Part shown: positions 44,005 to 53,340 of the stretch, one piece after another
Position numbering within the stretch: position 1 is the first letter of the stretch
How the letters are laid out: the number at the start of each line of letters is the position of its first letter
Assembly: GCA_936450465.1 (NCBI GenBank)
Contig: OW388296.1
Coordinates: forward strand, 36,725,023 to 36,789,022
DNA length: 64,000 nucleotides
Source of the DNA: Gibbula magus
Taxonomy: Eukaryota > Mollusca > Gastropoda > Trochida > Trochidae
Direction of reading: 5' to 3'
Program-made: the position numbers and the translations under genes
The notes under the pieces: model-generated
Seen by the model: the letters and a program-made list of their open reading frames with translations, nothing else
Told to the model about the DNA's origin: nothing
The model's database searches: none

Positions 44005-45741
44005 TCAGTCCTGATCACTCTCCTCATCACCAGCAGCACTGCCATCTGTAGCCACGTCTGATTCCGCGTCAGTGTCCAATTCAGGCCTATCCAGTCGAGT
44101 GAGAATGTCTTTCAATTTAGGATTGATAAAGCGTTTGATTTTCCCCTTCACCATGCTCTGTTCTGAGGACGGATCTATCTCATCCAGACTGGTGAGGATG
44201 GGTACAAACAGGGGAGCTTCTTTAAAATATTGAGTAAACTCGAGGACGCTGTTGAGACTGTCCATCAATTTAGTATCCCAAAGCTGTTTCAATTTTCTGT
44301 CTATCCAGTCTGCCGTCCGACCAAGCCGCTTATATTTCCTCCTGTTGACTGCCATGTCACCTTGATAAAGCTCATACACCCGCTTCCAGATACGCTGCAA
44401 GCCCACGTTTTGCCACTCCTCGGCTACCATGTCGTTGATGAGTTTCCAGTGACGAGGTATTGGTTTTGAATCTTCGCTACCACTCCCTTTCTGTACGGGA
44501 AGGTCCCCATCCGAATCTTCATCGCTAATGTAGCGTTTTCGTTTTCTAGATGTCAATGCCTTGTCATTAGCAGCTGGACACCAGGACTTGATGTGACGTT
44601 GTAAATCATGCATGTTGTCTATGAGTACACCACAATCGGCGCAAGCTGTAGCCATAGTGAAAGGCCCTGATTCTTCACTGCTCGTAGGGGAAGCTGTTTC
44701 GATGGGGTCGTCGAGAAACGTCTGTTCAGCAAGAAGGTCTCGACCTGACTGATCGTCTAAGCCTGGTGGGATCGCTTTTATCTCTCGTTGGTGGTGGTCT
44801 TGAACTAACGTCCCACCCTGCTGATGACCTGTTGTTGATGTTGCGGTGGTGGCTGGATGAGATGCCGAGATATTCATGTGTAGCCTGTTCTTCTCGCTCG
44901 TACCAGGTTTAAGATCCACTGTTAAGTTTCCATAAGGTGTTTCCACCGCTATTTCGTAAAGACTCATAAATTTAGATATATCCTCGGGGAATATTCTTCT
45001 CCCAAATACCTTAATCTGCTGTCTGTCCACGGGTGAATTAAATAAAGTCACATAATGAGAATTGAGAGCAATGTCACGAGATTCCTTACCCCTGGGGAAC
45101 AGGTTTTGCAGGAGTAAAAAGATCAGTACATTTTTGTGATGTGAGGTTTGAGTGAACAGACGAGAGATTCGCTTGTCATTCTTGGCTTCAGCCAGGAAGT
45201 CGTCCAGGATCAACACGTTCTGCTTATGGGCATCGAAGTAATGTTCATCCTCGAGATTATAAGGGAGTCCTTTCACAAACTGCACATAGGGTAAGACTTG
45301 AAGAATACGATCGTAGAGAGGTTGCCATACATTATAACACCAGGTGATATGGTCGGGCTGGGGCTTGATCAGTCCCTGTTGTAGTACGTTGAACATGAAG
45401 GTTGTCTTGCCCGAGCCACTCGGACCGACCAACAGGCCGTTGGAGGGGATCCCAAATCGGAAGGGTCGTTCTAGAGAAGGTGTGTGCGGATGCTGTAGTG
45501 ATGAAGTCACCGGGGATGTCGTGAACTCCTCTGAGGGCGGCGGCGGCAGCGTAGTGTACTGCACTGAGGGTGGCGGCGGCGGCGTAGTGAACTGCACTGA
45601 GTGTGGCAACGGCGGCGGCGGCGGCGGCGGAGGCGGCGGAGTAGCTGTGTTCGAGTGTATATTCCTCCTATGTCGATACATAACATCTTTTCTCGAAAAG
45701 GACTTCCCACAATCCGGACAGGTAGCCACCACCAACTCCAT
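44005..45741 (-). CDS. Zinc-finger / packaging-type P-loop ATPase fusion (element 2)
   Basis: The 578-residue product starts with a C2H2 finger (C8, C11, H24, H29), then a polyproline linker (about 35-70). The ATPase has Walker A GPSGSGKT (106-113), ITWCYNVWQPLYDR (132-145), Walker B VLILDD (176-181), TSHHKNVLIF (199-208), LLQNLF (210-215), LNSHYVTLFNSPVDR (226-240) and TPYGNLTVDLK (268-278). A C2HC finger follows (C367, C370, H383, C388) and the tail is acidic (DEESDQD). Domain order equals that of the element 1 protein, with one C-terminal finger instead of two. The block set is that of Polinton/adenovirus-type packaging motors. GC content is higher than in the element 1 homologue. Confidence 0.88.
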   Translation of the reverse strand: MELVVATCPDCGKSFSRKDVMYRHRRNIHSNTATPPPPPPPPPPLPHSVQFTTPPPPPSVQYTTLPPPPSEEFTTSPVTSSLQHPHTPSLERPFRFGIPSNGLLVGPSGSGKTTFMFNVLQQGLIKPQPDHITWCYNVWQPLYDRILQVLPYVQFVKGLPYNLEDEHYFDAHKQNVLILDDFLAEAKNDKRISRLFTQTSHHKNVLIFLLLQNLFPRGKESRDIALNSHYVTLFNSPVDRQQIKVFGRRIFPEDISKFMSLYEIAVETPYGNLTVDLKPGTSEKNRLHMNISASHPATTATSTTGHQQGGTLVQDHHQREIKAIPPGLDDQSGRDLLAEQTFLDDPIETASPTSSEESGPFTMATACADCGVLIDNMHDLQRHIKSWCPAANDKALTSRKRKRYISDEDSDGDLPVQKGSGSEDSKPIPRHWKLINDMVAEEWQNVGLQRIWKRVYELYQGDMAVNRRKYKRLGRTADWIDRKLKQLWDTKLMDSLNSVLEFTQYFKEAPLFVPILTSLDEIDPSSEQSMVKGKIKRFINPKLKDILTRLDRPELDTDAESDVATDGSAAGDEESDQD

Positions 45742-45764
45742 GGTGACCTAGAATGTATATGGAG

Positions 45765-46034
45765 TTAGTGTTTCTCAAGCTTCCTTTTATACCCTTGCCG
45801 GATCCGCTGTCGTTTCAAGGCAGCTATAGCCCTGTTCACAACGCCTTGTGTGGTCGAGATGTGTTTTATGTGAAGTCCAGTCGGTTTGCTTTGATTACTC
45901 CTTACTTTAGAGGTAGCCTGTTTCGTTTTGATTTGTCTCTTCAAAGTACTCTTTGGTTTCCTGGGTTTTATGACCTTATCATCGGTACTGAAAATGTCCT
46001 TGGGTCTCACCACTGACGTTCTCTTCATTTTCAT
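45765..46034 (-). CDS. Small highly basic protein
   Basis: The 89-residue product is very rich in lysine and arginine (MKMKRTSVVRPKD at the start, AALKRQRIRQGYKRKLEKH at the end) with almost no acidic residues. Such composition suits a DNA-condensing core protein of a DNA virus or a nuclear DNA-binding protein, which is inference from composition. Its stop lies 23 bp before the ATPase start, on the same strand. I do not recognise a family. Confidence 0.6.
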   Translation of the reverse strand: MKMKRTSVVRPKDIFSTDDKVIKPRKPKSTLKRQIKTKQATSKVRSNQSKPTGLHIKHISTTQGVVNRAIAALKRQRIRQGYKRKLEKH

Positions 46035-46095
46035 AGGTGTGATCTGTCTTCTGGTTAGAGAGAAATGAACGCCTAGAGCCTGTTGTGACCGCGTT

Positions 46096-46305
46096 TTATG
46101 CTGTCTTAGGGTTGTTACAAATACACGAGGAAATGTGACGTGATAGTTTTCTTTTCACTGTACATTTATCGCTGTGAACCAAGAAACGGTGGTATGTATA
46201 TTTCAACTTTGTCCGGCAGTACACACAGGTAAAATATCCACTCACATCTTCCCCTTGAACATCAACGGGTAACAAGCCGAGACAGACAGTACATTGGAAG
46301 GACAT
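46096..46305 (-). CDS. Small cysteine-rich putative zinc protein
   Basis: The 69-residue product opens MSFQCTVCLGLLPVD. It has a second pair YFTCVYCRTKLKY and later HSDKC and HISSCIC, so two or three zinc sites are possible. It lies in the compact minus-strand cluster between the basic and the KPY-motif genes. No family is recognised. The size could be met by chance, but the cysteine spacing and gene order favour a real gene. Confidence 0.5.
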   Translation of the reverse strand: MSFQCTVCLGLLPVDVQGEDVSGYFTCVYCRTKLKYTYHRFLVHSDKCTVKRKLSRHISSCICNNPKTA

Positions 46306-46418
46306 CTTGAATCAAACACACAGATCCTCTCCCCCTATGGCGGGATAGTTATAGTTTAAAATGAAGCGCATGCGTCGTGTAGATAGTTGGACGCATGCTC
46401 AGTTGAACACAGCCTTGT

Positions 46419-46715
46419 TTACTCTAGAAAGAAATCTCTGTGATGATTGGATGGGTTATCCACAAAAGATCGTTTAGCCGAATGTTGCCCTTCTGGAGAT
46501 GGTCTGTCTTCGCCTTTGCGTTTCATCATCTTGCTTCGCTTTGGAGATCGCTTAGTCTTTTGGCCTTCACGAGAGTTCTCGTCAACATTCGCTGGGGAAG
46601 TTATGGTGATGATACGGGAACCAGGTTGAGCTTTGCCTCCTTTCTGTTCCTCGCGTCGACACTCAAAAAACTTCATAAACTTTTTGGGATCTGCAATATA
46701 CGGTTTCCTCTCCAT
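46419..46715 (-). CDS. KPY-motif small protein, homologue of the element 1 gene 2 product
   Basis: The 98-residue product starts MERKPYIADPKKFMKFFECR, then has a serine/glutamate-rich middle and a basic tail (KTKRSPKRSKMMKRKG). The PY-x-x-DP-x-(K)-aromatic motif, total length and basic tail match the 103-residue protein at 14548-14859. In both elements the gene lies upstream of the ATPase on the same strand. Overall identity is low, so homology rests on motif and position. Function unknown. Confidence 0.6.
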   Translation of the reverse strand: MERKPYIADPKKFMKFFECRREEQKGGKAQPGSRIITITSPANVDENSREGQKTKRSPKRSKMMKRKGEDRPSPEGQHSAKRSFVDNPSNHHRDFFLE

Positions 46716-46813
46716 GATAAGTTGAGAACTGCGAACACCTAGTGATAACTGATCCGTTGTTGAACTATGCTGGAAATTAACTCAAAGTAGATGTCACACA
46801 ATGTATATAGATC

Positions 46814-47410
46814 TCAGTTGACCTTGTCGTGCTTGTATAGATAATAGGGTTGGTATCTGCTCACCGTACGTCTCCCACTTGTATCACCACACTTTAAACA
46901 CTGAAAGATAGTTATTTTAGAAGGTTCTCGACCACATCCAAACCAATTTTCACAAGTGCTGCATTCACATGAACGGCTTTCAAACCTCTCAACCATACCC
47001 TCAACTTGACAAGTAGGACAAGTACGTCTTTTCCTCATAGTTTCCCTTGCGTTTTGATAGAGTTCTGATTGCTTCAATCTCTTTCCACAGCCGTGAAGTC
47101 TTAGAGAGATGATAAGTTGATCTAGTCTTTCACGTTGCTGAGCTTGTCGAACCACACACTTCCAGTGCTTGAGATTTCGTATGGTCTTTGAAGCAAACCA
47201 ACGGGCATGTCGTGTAAGCTGTGACCACAAATAAGGAGTCCTCCCTTTTTCATAGTTTTTCAAGGAAACGTAATAACGTCCATTTGATAATTTTTCGGAG
47301 TGACCATAAGAGCCCCAACCATCTGAGCGTTTCAAAAACTTTACACCTTCGAAGGTATACACCTTTCTGCCTCGATGCATTTCAACCGTTTTCAGGTTCT
47401 TTTGACTCAT
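46814..47410 (-). CDS. Zinc-ribbon protein starting inside the right TIR
   Basis: The 198-residue product has an N-terminal part (VYTFEGVKFLKRSDGWGSYG, then RTPYLWSQLTRHARWFASK) encoded within the inverted repeat. A basic helical middle follows, and a C-terminal cysteine cluster: CPTC, CECSTC, FGCG and CLKCGD, enough for two zinc ribbons or a RING-like fold. It is the most upstream gene of the cluster and sits about 100 bp from a TATA-like palindrome. I do not recognise the family. A regulator or DNA-binding protein is possible. Confidence 0.65.
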   Translation of the reverse strand: MSQKNLKTVEMHRGRKVYTFEGVKFLKRSDGWGSYGHSEKLSNGRYYVSLKNYEKGRTPYLWSQLTRHARWFASKTIRNLKHWKCVVRQAQQRERLDQLIISLRLHGCGKRLKQSELYQNARETMRKRRTCPTCQVEGMVERFESRSCECSTCENWFGCGREPSKITIFQCLKCGDTSGRRTVSRYQPYYLYKHDKVN

Positions 47411-47511
47411 GGTATCAAACCCTTAATGTATTGGTATCAAACTCGACAGGAGACTTTGTACACCCCCGCCTCTGGTCACGTTTTAGGACGTGGTGTCATC
47501 ATGTATGGAGA

Positions 47512-47527
47512 GGGGTATATACACCCC
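47512..47527 (-). promoter_or_regulatory. Palindromic TATA-like promoter element in the TIR
   Basis: GGGGTATATACACCCC, an almost perfect 16-nt palindrome with a TATATA core, lies about 100 bp upstream of the zinc-ribbon ATG. Its copy is at 41947-41962 in the other arm. Position and core suggest a TATA box. The G/C arms could bind a repressor. Confidence 0.5.
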
Positions 47528-48482
47528 GATATAGTGCTTAGACCTTAGGTGTAAGTCGAATACACATATTCTATTGAAAGCGAAGCGGTATATTGAAGGT
47601 GAAATGGAAGTGCCTAGACTTACTCATGAATGCTTTACAATTAATTCATAGCATCTCGCTTAAAGCTAAGCTACGTCAATAAAAAGCAGAACAACGACCT
47701 ATCGACAGTCCTTCACTGAATAAATGAAATACCTCTCTGAGTGACAGACATACATCCATGAATGAAACTAGTCAAGCAAACATTAAATTGACAAGCCGAG
47801 ATGGAGTTACTTGGTTAAATAAAATAAACCCCTCTCTTCTAACTGCTAAACTTTCAGTCTTCAACAAATACGTTTTGGACATAAATTTGACAATCATATT
47901 TCAGAGATAGTCATGCTATAAATTATGTTTAAGCTTTTCGTAAGTAACTTACGCTTACTTCACCTTGGTTACGTTTATATTTAGGGATTACTGTTCCCAC
48001 TCAAGTCTAGATTATTCAGGGATGAAGTACACGACTTATTTTCTCTAAGATATATACTTCTTTCCAAGTTCTTGTTATAAAATAGTTAATACGATTCTGA
48101 ACACGTTTAAATGAAGCTATATAGAGGTATGATAAAACGTCTTTAAACGTATACTATCATACTAGAAAACCAGCTGGAAATATCCCCATTCACTCACTGT
48201 ATGACATATTTTTCAAGAATATTTTATCCGTCAATTTCGTGTACTATTTCACTGGTTCACTTAGAGATACAATAATACTAGAAAACTAGAAAATAAATAT
48301 TTGACCTATATAATATATGGATATTAAAGAAACATTTCTACGGGTTATGATGTACCGATATGAATAAATACCTTTTGTCCCTCAGTAGGTCAAAACCTAA
48401 GTTTTCTAAAGCTATACATCGCTGTACCCAACTCTCTCGCCTCGCCTCGCCTCTGACTCATGACACGTGTCGCTAAAGATAG

Positions 48483-48506
48483 CTTTGGCGCCAAAATTCA
48501 AAACCG
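48483..48506 (-). promoter_or_regulatory. 24-bp segment with E2F-like palindrome, present in one arm only
   Basis: The 24 extra bases of the right arm contain TTTGGCGCCAAA (48484-48495), two overlapping E2F-like sites (TTTSSCGC). E2F controls S-phase genes in animals, so the site could couple transcription of the element to replication. The function is inferred from the motif alone. Confidence 0.4.
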
Positions 48507-48755
48507 ATTTCTGATTGGACTGACGCTCTTGTATGGGCTAGGGTCGGGATAAAGAAAGCTTTGTTTTGCAGTAATGATAATGAATGGCTTAATGAGCATC
48601 CTCGCATTTAACTGTCAACTGATTGGTCGACCTTTCTAACCTGTGACGTCATGCATATATTAGCCTGTTAATGAGCTACGCTGCATAAATTAAGGTCCCT
48701 TAATCTCCCTTAATCTCAAGCAGGTTCTGACACCACCCTATATACTACTCAGGTG

Positions 48756-49950
48756 CTAGTTGTGGCGTCGGCTCAAATAATCTGTAGACTTGGGAGTCGT
48801 CTGCGTAGTGATGCCTATCCACATCATGTTCGTCAACGACATTACCAAGATCCTTCATGTATAAGGTGAAAAGCACCGGTCCTAGCACGGATCTATGTGG
48901 AACACCACATGTTAGGTTTGATGGGTCAGATGAGATGCTGTCAATCACTACTCGTTGACTTCTGTCAGTCAGGTACGATGTTATCCATCCTAAGGCTTTC
49001 CCATCAATCCGAAATTCCGTTCTCAGACGTTCCAGAAGTTTACGATGATCGATTGTGTCAAACGCACTGCTGAGATCAAGGAGTACTAGGACTGCAACTT
49101 TCTTTATATCGATACCAAGCCGAATGTCGCTGACTACTTTGAGCAAAGCAGTTTCCGTGCTGTGGTAGCTACGGTAGGCGGACTGGAGGTGATCGTAAAG
49201 ATGAAGTTTCTCGAGATGTTCCGTGAGTCTTGTGCACACAGCACGCTCAACTAACTTGGACACGTAGCTGAGGTTGGATACGGGCCTATAGTTGCTCAGT
49301 AGATCTGGATCTAAGTTAGACTTTTTCAGGAGCGGCCTCACAAGGGCTGACTTGAAGGAAGACGGCACTAGTCCATATTCCAGACTTGTATTGATGATTT
49401 TTGTTAGAATAGGAAGTAGTAGATCTGATCTGAGAGTTCAGTGACATATGTTTGGCTTGTCTGATCAGAGAAGTTACATTATTCCTCGCCACACAGTAAA
49501 TTTGCCTATGGACCTCAAGATGGGAACGTCTCCAAGCTCTCTCAGCACGACGACGCCATTGTTTCGCTGAAATAACTTCAGGTGTTACAGTCCATGGTGT
49601 TACAGGACAATCTGTGACCCGCTTAGATCTGAGTGGAGCATACTTGTCTAAGAGTTCGGTGAGGACAGAGTGGTATCTATCAACAAGTTCACTGATGTCA
49701 GACGGTGGATTGTGTAAGAGATTAGAGTTTAACAAATCACATCTAAAGGCATCACGATCCATATTTTTTAGATTCCTACAAACAAATAACTTCTTCGGGA
49801 GGGGAGGCTTGTCGGTATCAAGGTCGAAGGAAACAACGAAATGGTCAGATATTTGAATGTCTTTGACACAAGGATTTAGAACAGCACACGGGTCACCAAA
49901 AGTAATTATCCAGTCCAAACAGTTACCACGATTGTGTGTGGGCGAAGATA
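48756..49950 (-). pseudogene. CR1/L2-like LINE, endonuclease end and N-terminal reverse transcriptase
   Basis: The endonuclease end (LDWIITFGDP, ISDHFVVSFDL with the SDH motif) and linker occupy 49316-49918. A frame change follows, then the reverse transcriptase from 49368: [85 protein letters not shown] and the catalytic [10 protein letters not shown]. It stops at the element 2 junction and continues at 40742. The usual GVPQGS is GVPHRS here. Confidence 0.88.
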
Positions 49951-50346
49951 TTTAATAAAGCATTACATTTAAATAAATAATGAAATTCATCTCCGATATG
50001 GATGAAATTACATAATGTACATATTCGTTCTTGACGCGGGATATTGTGATATCGACCTTTTTCAACTGGTAAATTACGTATTACTAACAATACTAACACA
50101 ATATTGGTTTGTACACCATATTGGTTTCGTTAAGTATACGATATTGATCAAAACATGGGGAATCCTTAATGACAGCATAGTAGATTTGATAATGTCACTA
50201 CGCTATATCTGCAGAATTTATCTTTTAAAACATTGAATACTGTGGTAACTATCCATTCCTTACAGAAATACTAGGGATAGTGGTAAATTTACCACACGCA
50301 TTAAATATAGTTTTAACATAATGTAACCAGGGATATGATTCTGGTG
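49951..50346. other. Spacer without recognised feature
   Basis: AT-rich sequence between LINE fragments. No gene. Confidence 0.5.
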
Positions 50347-50776
50347 CTAATAAATAGCATATGGCTTTTCCAGACTGTGAACAAGATAGTTTACACCATT
50401 ACGTATTATTACGTATTGCAATTTGCATATGTAGGGGTTCTTTACCGAGTTCTCCGTAAAATTTGGTGTTGACATCTTTAAAGCTGCTTTAAAAAAAATT
50501 ATGATTTCAAACCCCCAAATTTCACAACCATAAAGCAGAAAAGGAAGGACAAGTTTATCAAAGGCAGGCAATAGACATCCAAAGGTAAATTCAGGTTTCT
50601 AGCACATCGGCAGCATGCTTGATATCTGTTATCATCCTGCCATTTCTGTGAAACGTTTTTCCAAAGTATTTAAACGTATTTACAATATCTAGCGAATTAT
50701 CTTTATAATAGAAAATGTTTTTAGCTGGACCCGTTCCAAATGTTAGTATTTTAGTCTTACAGGTTGCATAAATCAC
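50347..50776 (-). pseudogene. Small fragment of the 4236-5738 LINE family
   Basis: Two broken frames read MIYATCKTKILTFG, then FKYFGKTFHRNGR and, further on, LVLPFLLYGCEIWGFE. They match the KTKIIICGGG, YSYLGINFHRNRR and LPIALYGSEIWGYG blocks at 4761-5738. Heavily decayed. Confidence 0.65.
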
Positions 50777-52439
50777 AATAACACAAAAACTTCTTAAGTG
50801 TCTTTAAGGGTAGTTCAAGACTGCTCTCAGCTTAAAGTACCGTGTTGTCAGCATACAATAGACCTAACAGTTTTATATACATATATACATCACCGTTGTC
50901 TATCTCGAGACTAGAAGTAGACAAGTGTGATGTTATCAACAACACGAATGCACATGAGGATTTTTGAGGCAATTGAATTTGGAGAACAATGGGTATATTC
51001 TGACAATGATGAGCATGCGAGTAACACCAAATTCACAAATGAAAAAGAAACGATTTTTTAAAAACATTTTTCGAGAGAGTTTTGGTTATTGCAGGTTCGT
51101 CGTAATAAGTGAAACATTTATATGAAAACAAACACATTAATTCCAAAAGCAATAACTATTGGCGTTGTATTGTATAATTCTCGCAATTCCTTCATTACCT
51201 ATTAACGAAAAAGACTTTGTACCGTGGACGTATTTTGTTTTTGACCCTGTTGAAAATGTGTTAGCGTGGCCTACACCCTATATTGCCTACACCTAAAAAA
51301 ACCTCGTATCGCCTGAACTAAATGCTGCGTGTCACTTCCTCATCCCTATTGTATAGTAGGCTACAGTCCACTTGGCAATTAATGAACTGGTTCATTGTTA
51401 TGAAGTCAAATCTGTAAGTTACACATAATGACATAGAGAGAACAAATATACATGAATATAACAAAATACATATTAATGGAGCTACCAAAGTCACGTTTGA
51501 TATGCAAAGCAATTCTAACTAGTATTGGTTTGTATGCGATGGACATAAGTGAAATATATTTTTCAATGGATACAGTAATAAGCAGGAATATATTTATTTC
51601 TCAATTCATTTCTGTTTACCGCTAGCATAAATAATAACGAATCACTGCGTCAATAATCTAACAATAAGATGGTCATCTCAAAGTTGACGACAAATGTCAA
51701 ATATTCGATTTAGTAATCACGCTCTAATCGGATATTCTAAAATTAGTGACAAGGTTTGAAGCTACAAATTGAATCTTGGACTCGGTATGTAAACCACTTC
51801 AATTTTAAGATTTTGAACCTAACTTTATGATTCACCGTTCAATAAAAAAATATAACCCCTTGAGTGATGCACGTGCGCTTGTAGGGTATGATGAGGCTGG
51901 AATTATGCTATCAAATAACGTGCGTACCCGTGCCAAAAGTTTTATGTATTTTAACATGGCGGTATTGCAGTGAAATTGGCAACATACCAGAATAGGTCGA
52001 TGTTTGGTTAGTAGACATTGGTAATTTATTTATTATGATATATGATTATCTTGTAAATTGTCGAAAAAGCATTTTTCTTACATTTCCGACAGTACAATCT
52101 TACACTTGAAGAAATAAAATATTAGTGAAAATCAGGACATTATGGTCTTTGAAAAACGATTGTTCTTTATTAACAACCAGCTCATTGGTGTATTTGATCT
52201 GTTTGTGGTAGGTGATGATGAATACGGAGATTTTACGAGCGATTTTCAGCGGAGCTGTTCTCTCACTCGGGTCACAAGGACCATTAATAAAGTTCCGAAA
52301 GGTTCCAAAAAAGGATAATTTTGATGCCACGGTCGAAATGGGTTGGAGGGTAATTTTGAAATTTTGAAATTCGGAATAGTGCATAGGTTTGGTTAAGCCG
52401 GGGGTGGGGAGAGGAGGGGGGGGGGGGAGGTATATTTTG
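50777..52439. other. Spacer without recognised feature
   Basis: About 1.7 kb without a credible gene. A G-rich stretch lies at 52397-52432 (GAGGGGGGGGGGGAGG), where the 3' end of the neighbouring LINE may lie. Confidence 0.5.
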
Positions 52440-52476
52440 TTAGTTTTGGATGGTTTTTAGATTGTTTAACGTGTTT

Positions 52477-52606
52477 TTAGATTCGGTCCAGAAGGCCCGA
52501 ATCTTTTAGGTAAGTGCCGACCGCTTGGAAGGTACTATGATTATTGTTTGGATTTAGTATTTGGTGTATGTTTTGTGTTGAAATATTATTGGCCCTTAGG
52601 GTTAGG
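52477..52606 (-). pseudogene. C-terminal end of LINE ORF2, separated by piggyBac
   Basis: Continuing from 57427 through one TTAA, the frame reads RQILNLTLRANNISTQNIHQ and ends KDSGLLDRI and a stop at 52477. The unbroken reading across the excised piggyBac proves the insertion site. Confidence 0.85.
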
Positions 52607-53084
52607 TTAACCCTTGCGAGTCCCGGCATTATCCGGGAGGGCTATAAGCAATTCACGGGTGTCCCATTACGGATCGCGGATACAGCAAAATTCACACCAA
52701 TTTGCGTGTGCATTGTTGACCCGTAACGCATCGATAACTAGCTTTACAAAAGGCCAATTTTGTCCCCCCGGGGGCTAATTAACGCCTAAGTGTCTGCAGT
52801 GCCCCGGGGTGAGATAGGCCCGTACATGGTTATCTGTCTCGCGTCCCGCCACACGGGCAGATAGCCTCTAATTACGGGAAGATATTGCGATAAGCTACCT
52901 TCTTCGTATCTTATGAACCAATTGGTTGTTTTCAATTTTTTTATATCAAAATAAAGAGGAAAGAATGCCCTTTTTTCCCATATAAAAATCGCACTTTTTA
53001 TCTTTGAAACATGTGGCGCAATTACCCCAACATGACGCGGCGCTCTATTTCTAAGAAACTACTTGGGATATTTTCATAATGTTT

Positions 53085-53340
53085 TTATCAATATATAGAT
53101 AAAAGAATTGTCTTCAATTCCATATAAGATACGTGTATTTTCAGCAATAACTTTTGATGCGCCAAGTGCTGCGCAGAAGGTGATATTCGGCTTTGAATAA
53201 GTGGCGCTCTTAGCATATATCATCATTCAGGCTTTATAACTTTTGAACCGCAAGTCCGATTTTTGTAATTGTTACAGCATTGTAAAGCGGAAAACATTGT
53301 CTTAAGTTCCATATGTAATGCGCATTTTATATTTTTTTAG
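53085..53340 (+). repeat. piggyBac internal repeats, left group
   Basis: Blocks of the type GAATTGTCTTCAATTCCATATAA lie at about 53107 and, in variant form (CATTGTCTTAAGTTCCATATG), at 53296. They match blocks at 56315, 56518, 56900 and 57052 right of the gene, in the same orientation and often preceded by CATTGTAAAG. They could be transposase-binding or tandemly grown subterminal repeats. Confidence 0.6.

Larger units (their letters stand above)
40749..48749 (-). mobile_element. Element 2: 8.0-kb Polinton-ended element with ATPase gene cluster
   Basis: Both ends begin 5'-AGTAGTATATAGGG. The terminal inverted repeats are 1,565 and 1,589 bp, differing by one 24-bp indel, and the TSD is 6 bp. 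Long TIRs, 6-bp TSDs and AG ends are the published hallmarks of Polintons/Mavericks. Polintons are normally 15-20 kb, with protein-primed polymerase B, a retroviral-type integrase, protease and capsid genes. None of those is recognisable here. Five minus-strand genes occupy 44005-47410, packed with 23-113-bp gaps. About 1.7 kb (42314-44004) has no gene. It is best read as a non-autonomous or much reduced Polinton relative. Confidence 0.88.
47161..48749 (-). repeat. Element 2 right terminal inverted repeat
   Basis: 1,589 bp, the reverse complement of 40749-42313 apart from scattered substitutions and 24 extra bases at 48483-48506. It ends CCCTATATACTACT directly before the second CAGGTG. Confidence 0.93.
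39832..49950 (-). mobile_element. 5'-truncated CR1/L2-like LINE, split by element 2
   Basis: Without the 8,001-bp insertion and its TSD the LINE is about 2.1 kb. It runs from the end of the endonuclease (THNRG...LDWIITFGDP near 49930) through the reverse transcriptase to a 3' tail of ATT repeats (AATAATAA at 39832-39858). A tail of short tandem repeats rather than poly-A is usual for the CR1/L2 group. The 5' truncation is also typical. Confidence 0.85.

Noticed and set aside
45344..45751. Plus-strand frame of 135 codons opposite the element 2 ATPase
   Set aside because: Glycine/valine-rich shadow of the polyproline linker and Walker region on the other strand.
40749..48749. Element 2 arms as an assembly inversion artefact
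   Set aside because: Arms differ by substitutions and a 24-bp indel, have different inner neighbours, and are bounded by an exact TSD that restores a LINE frame.
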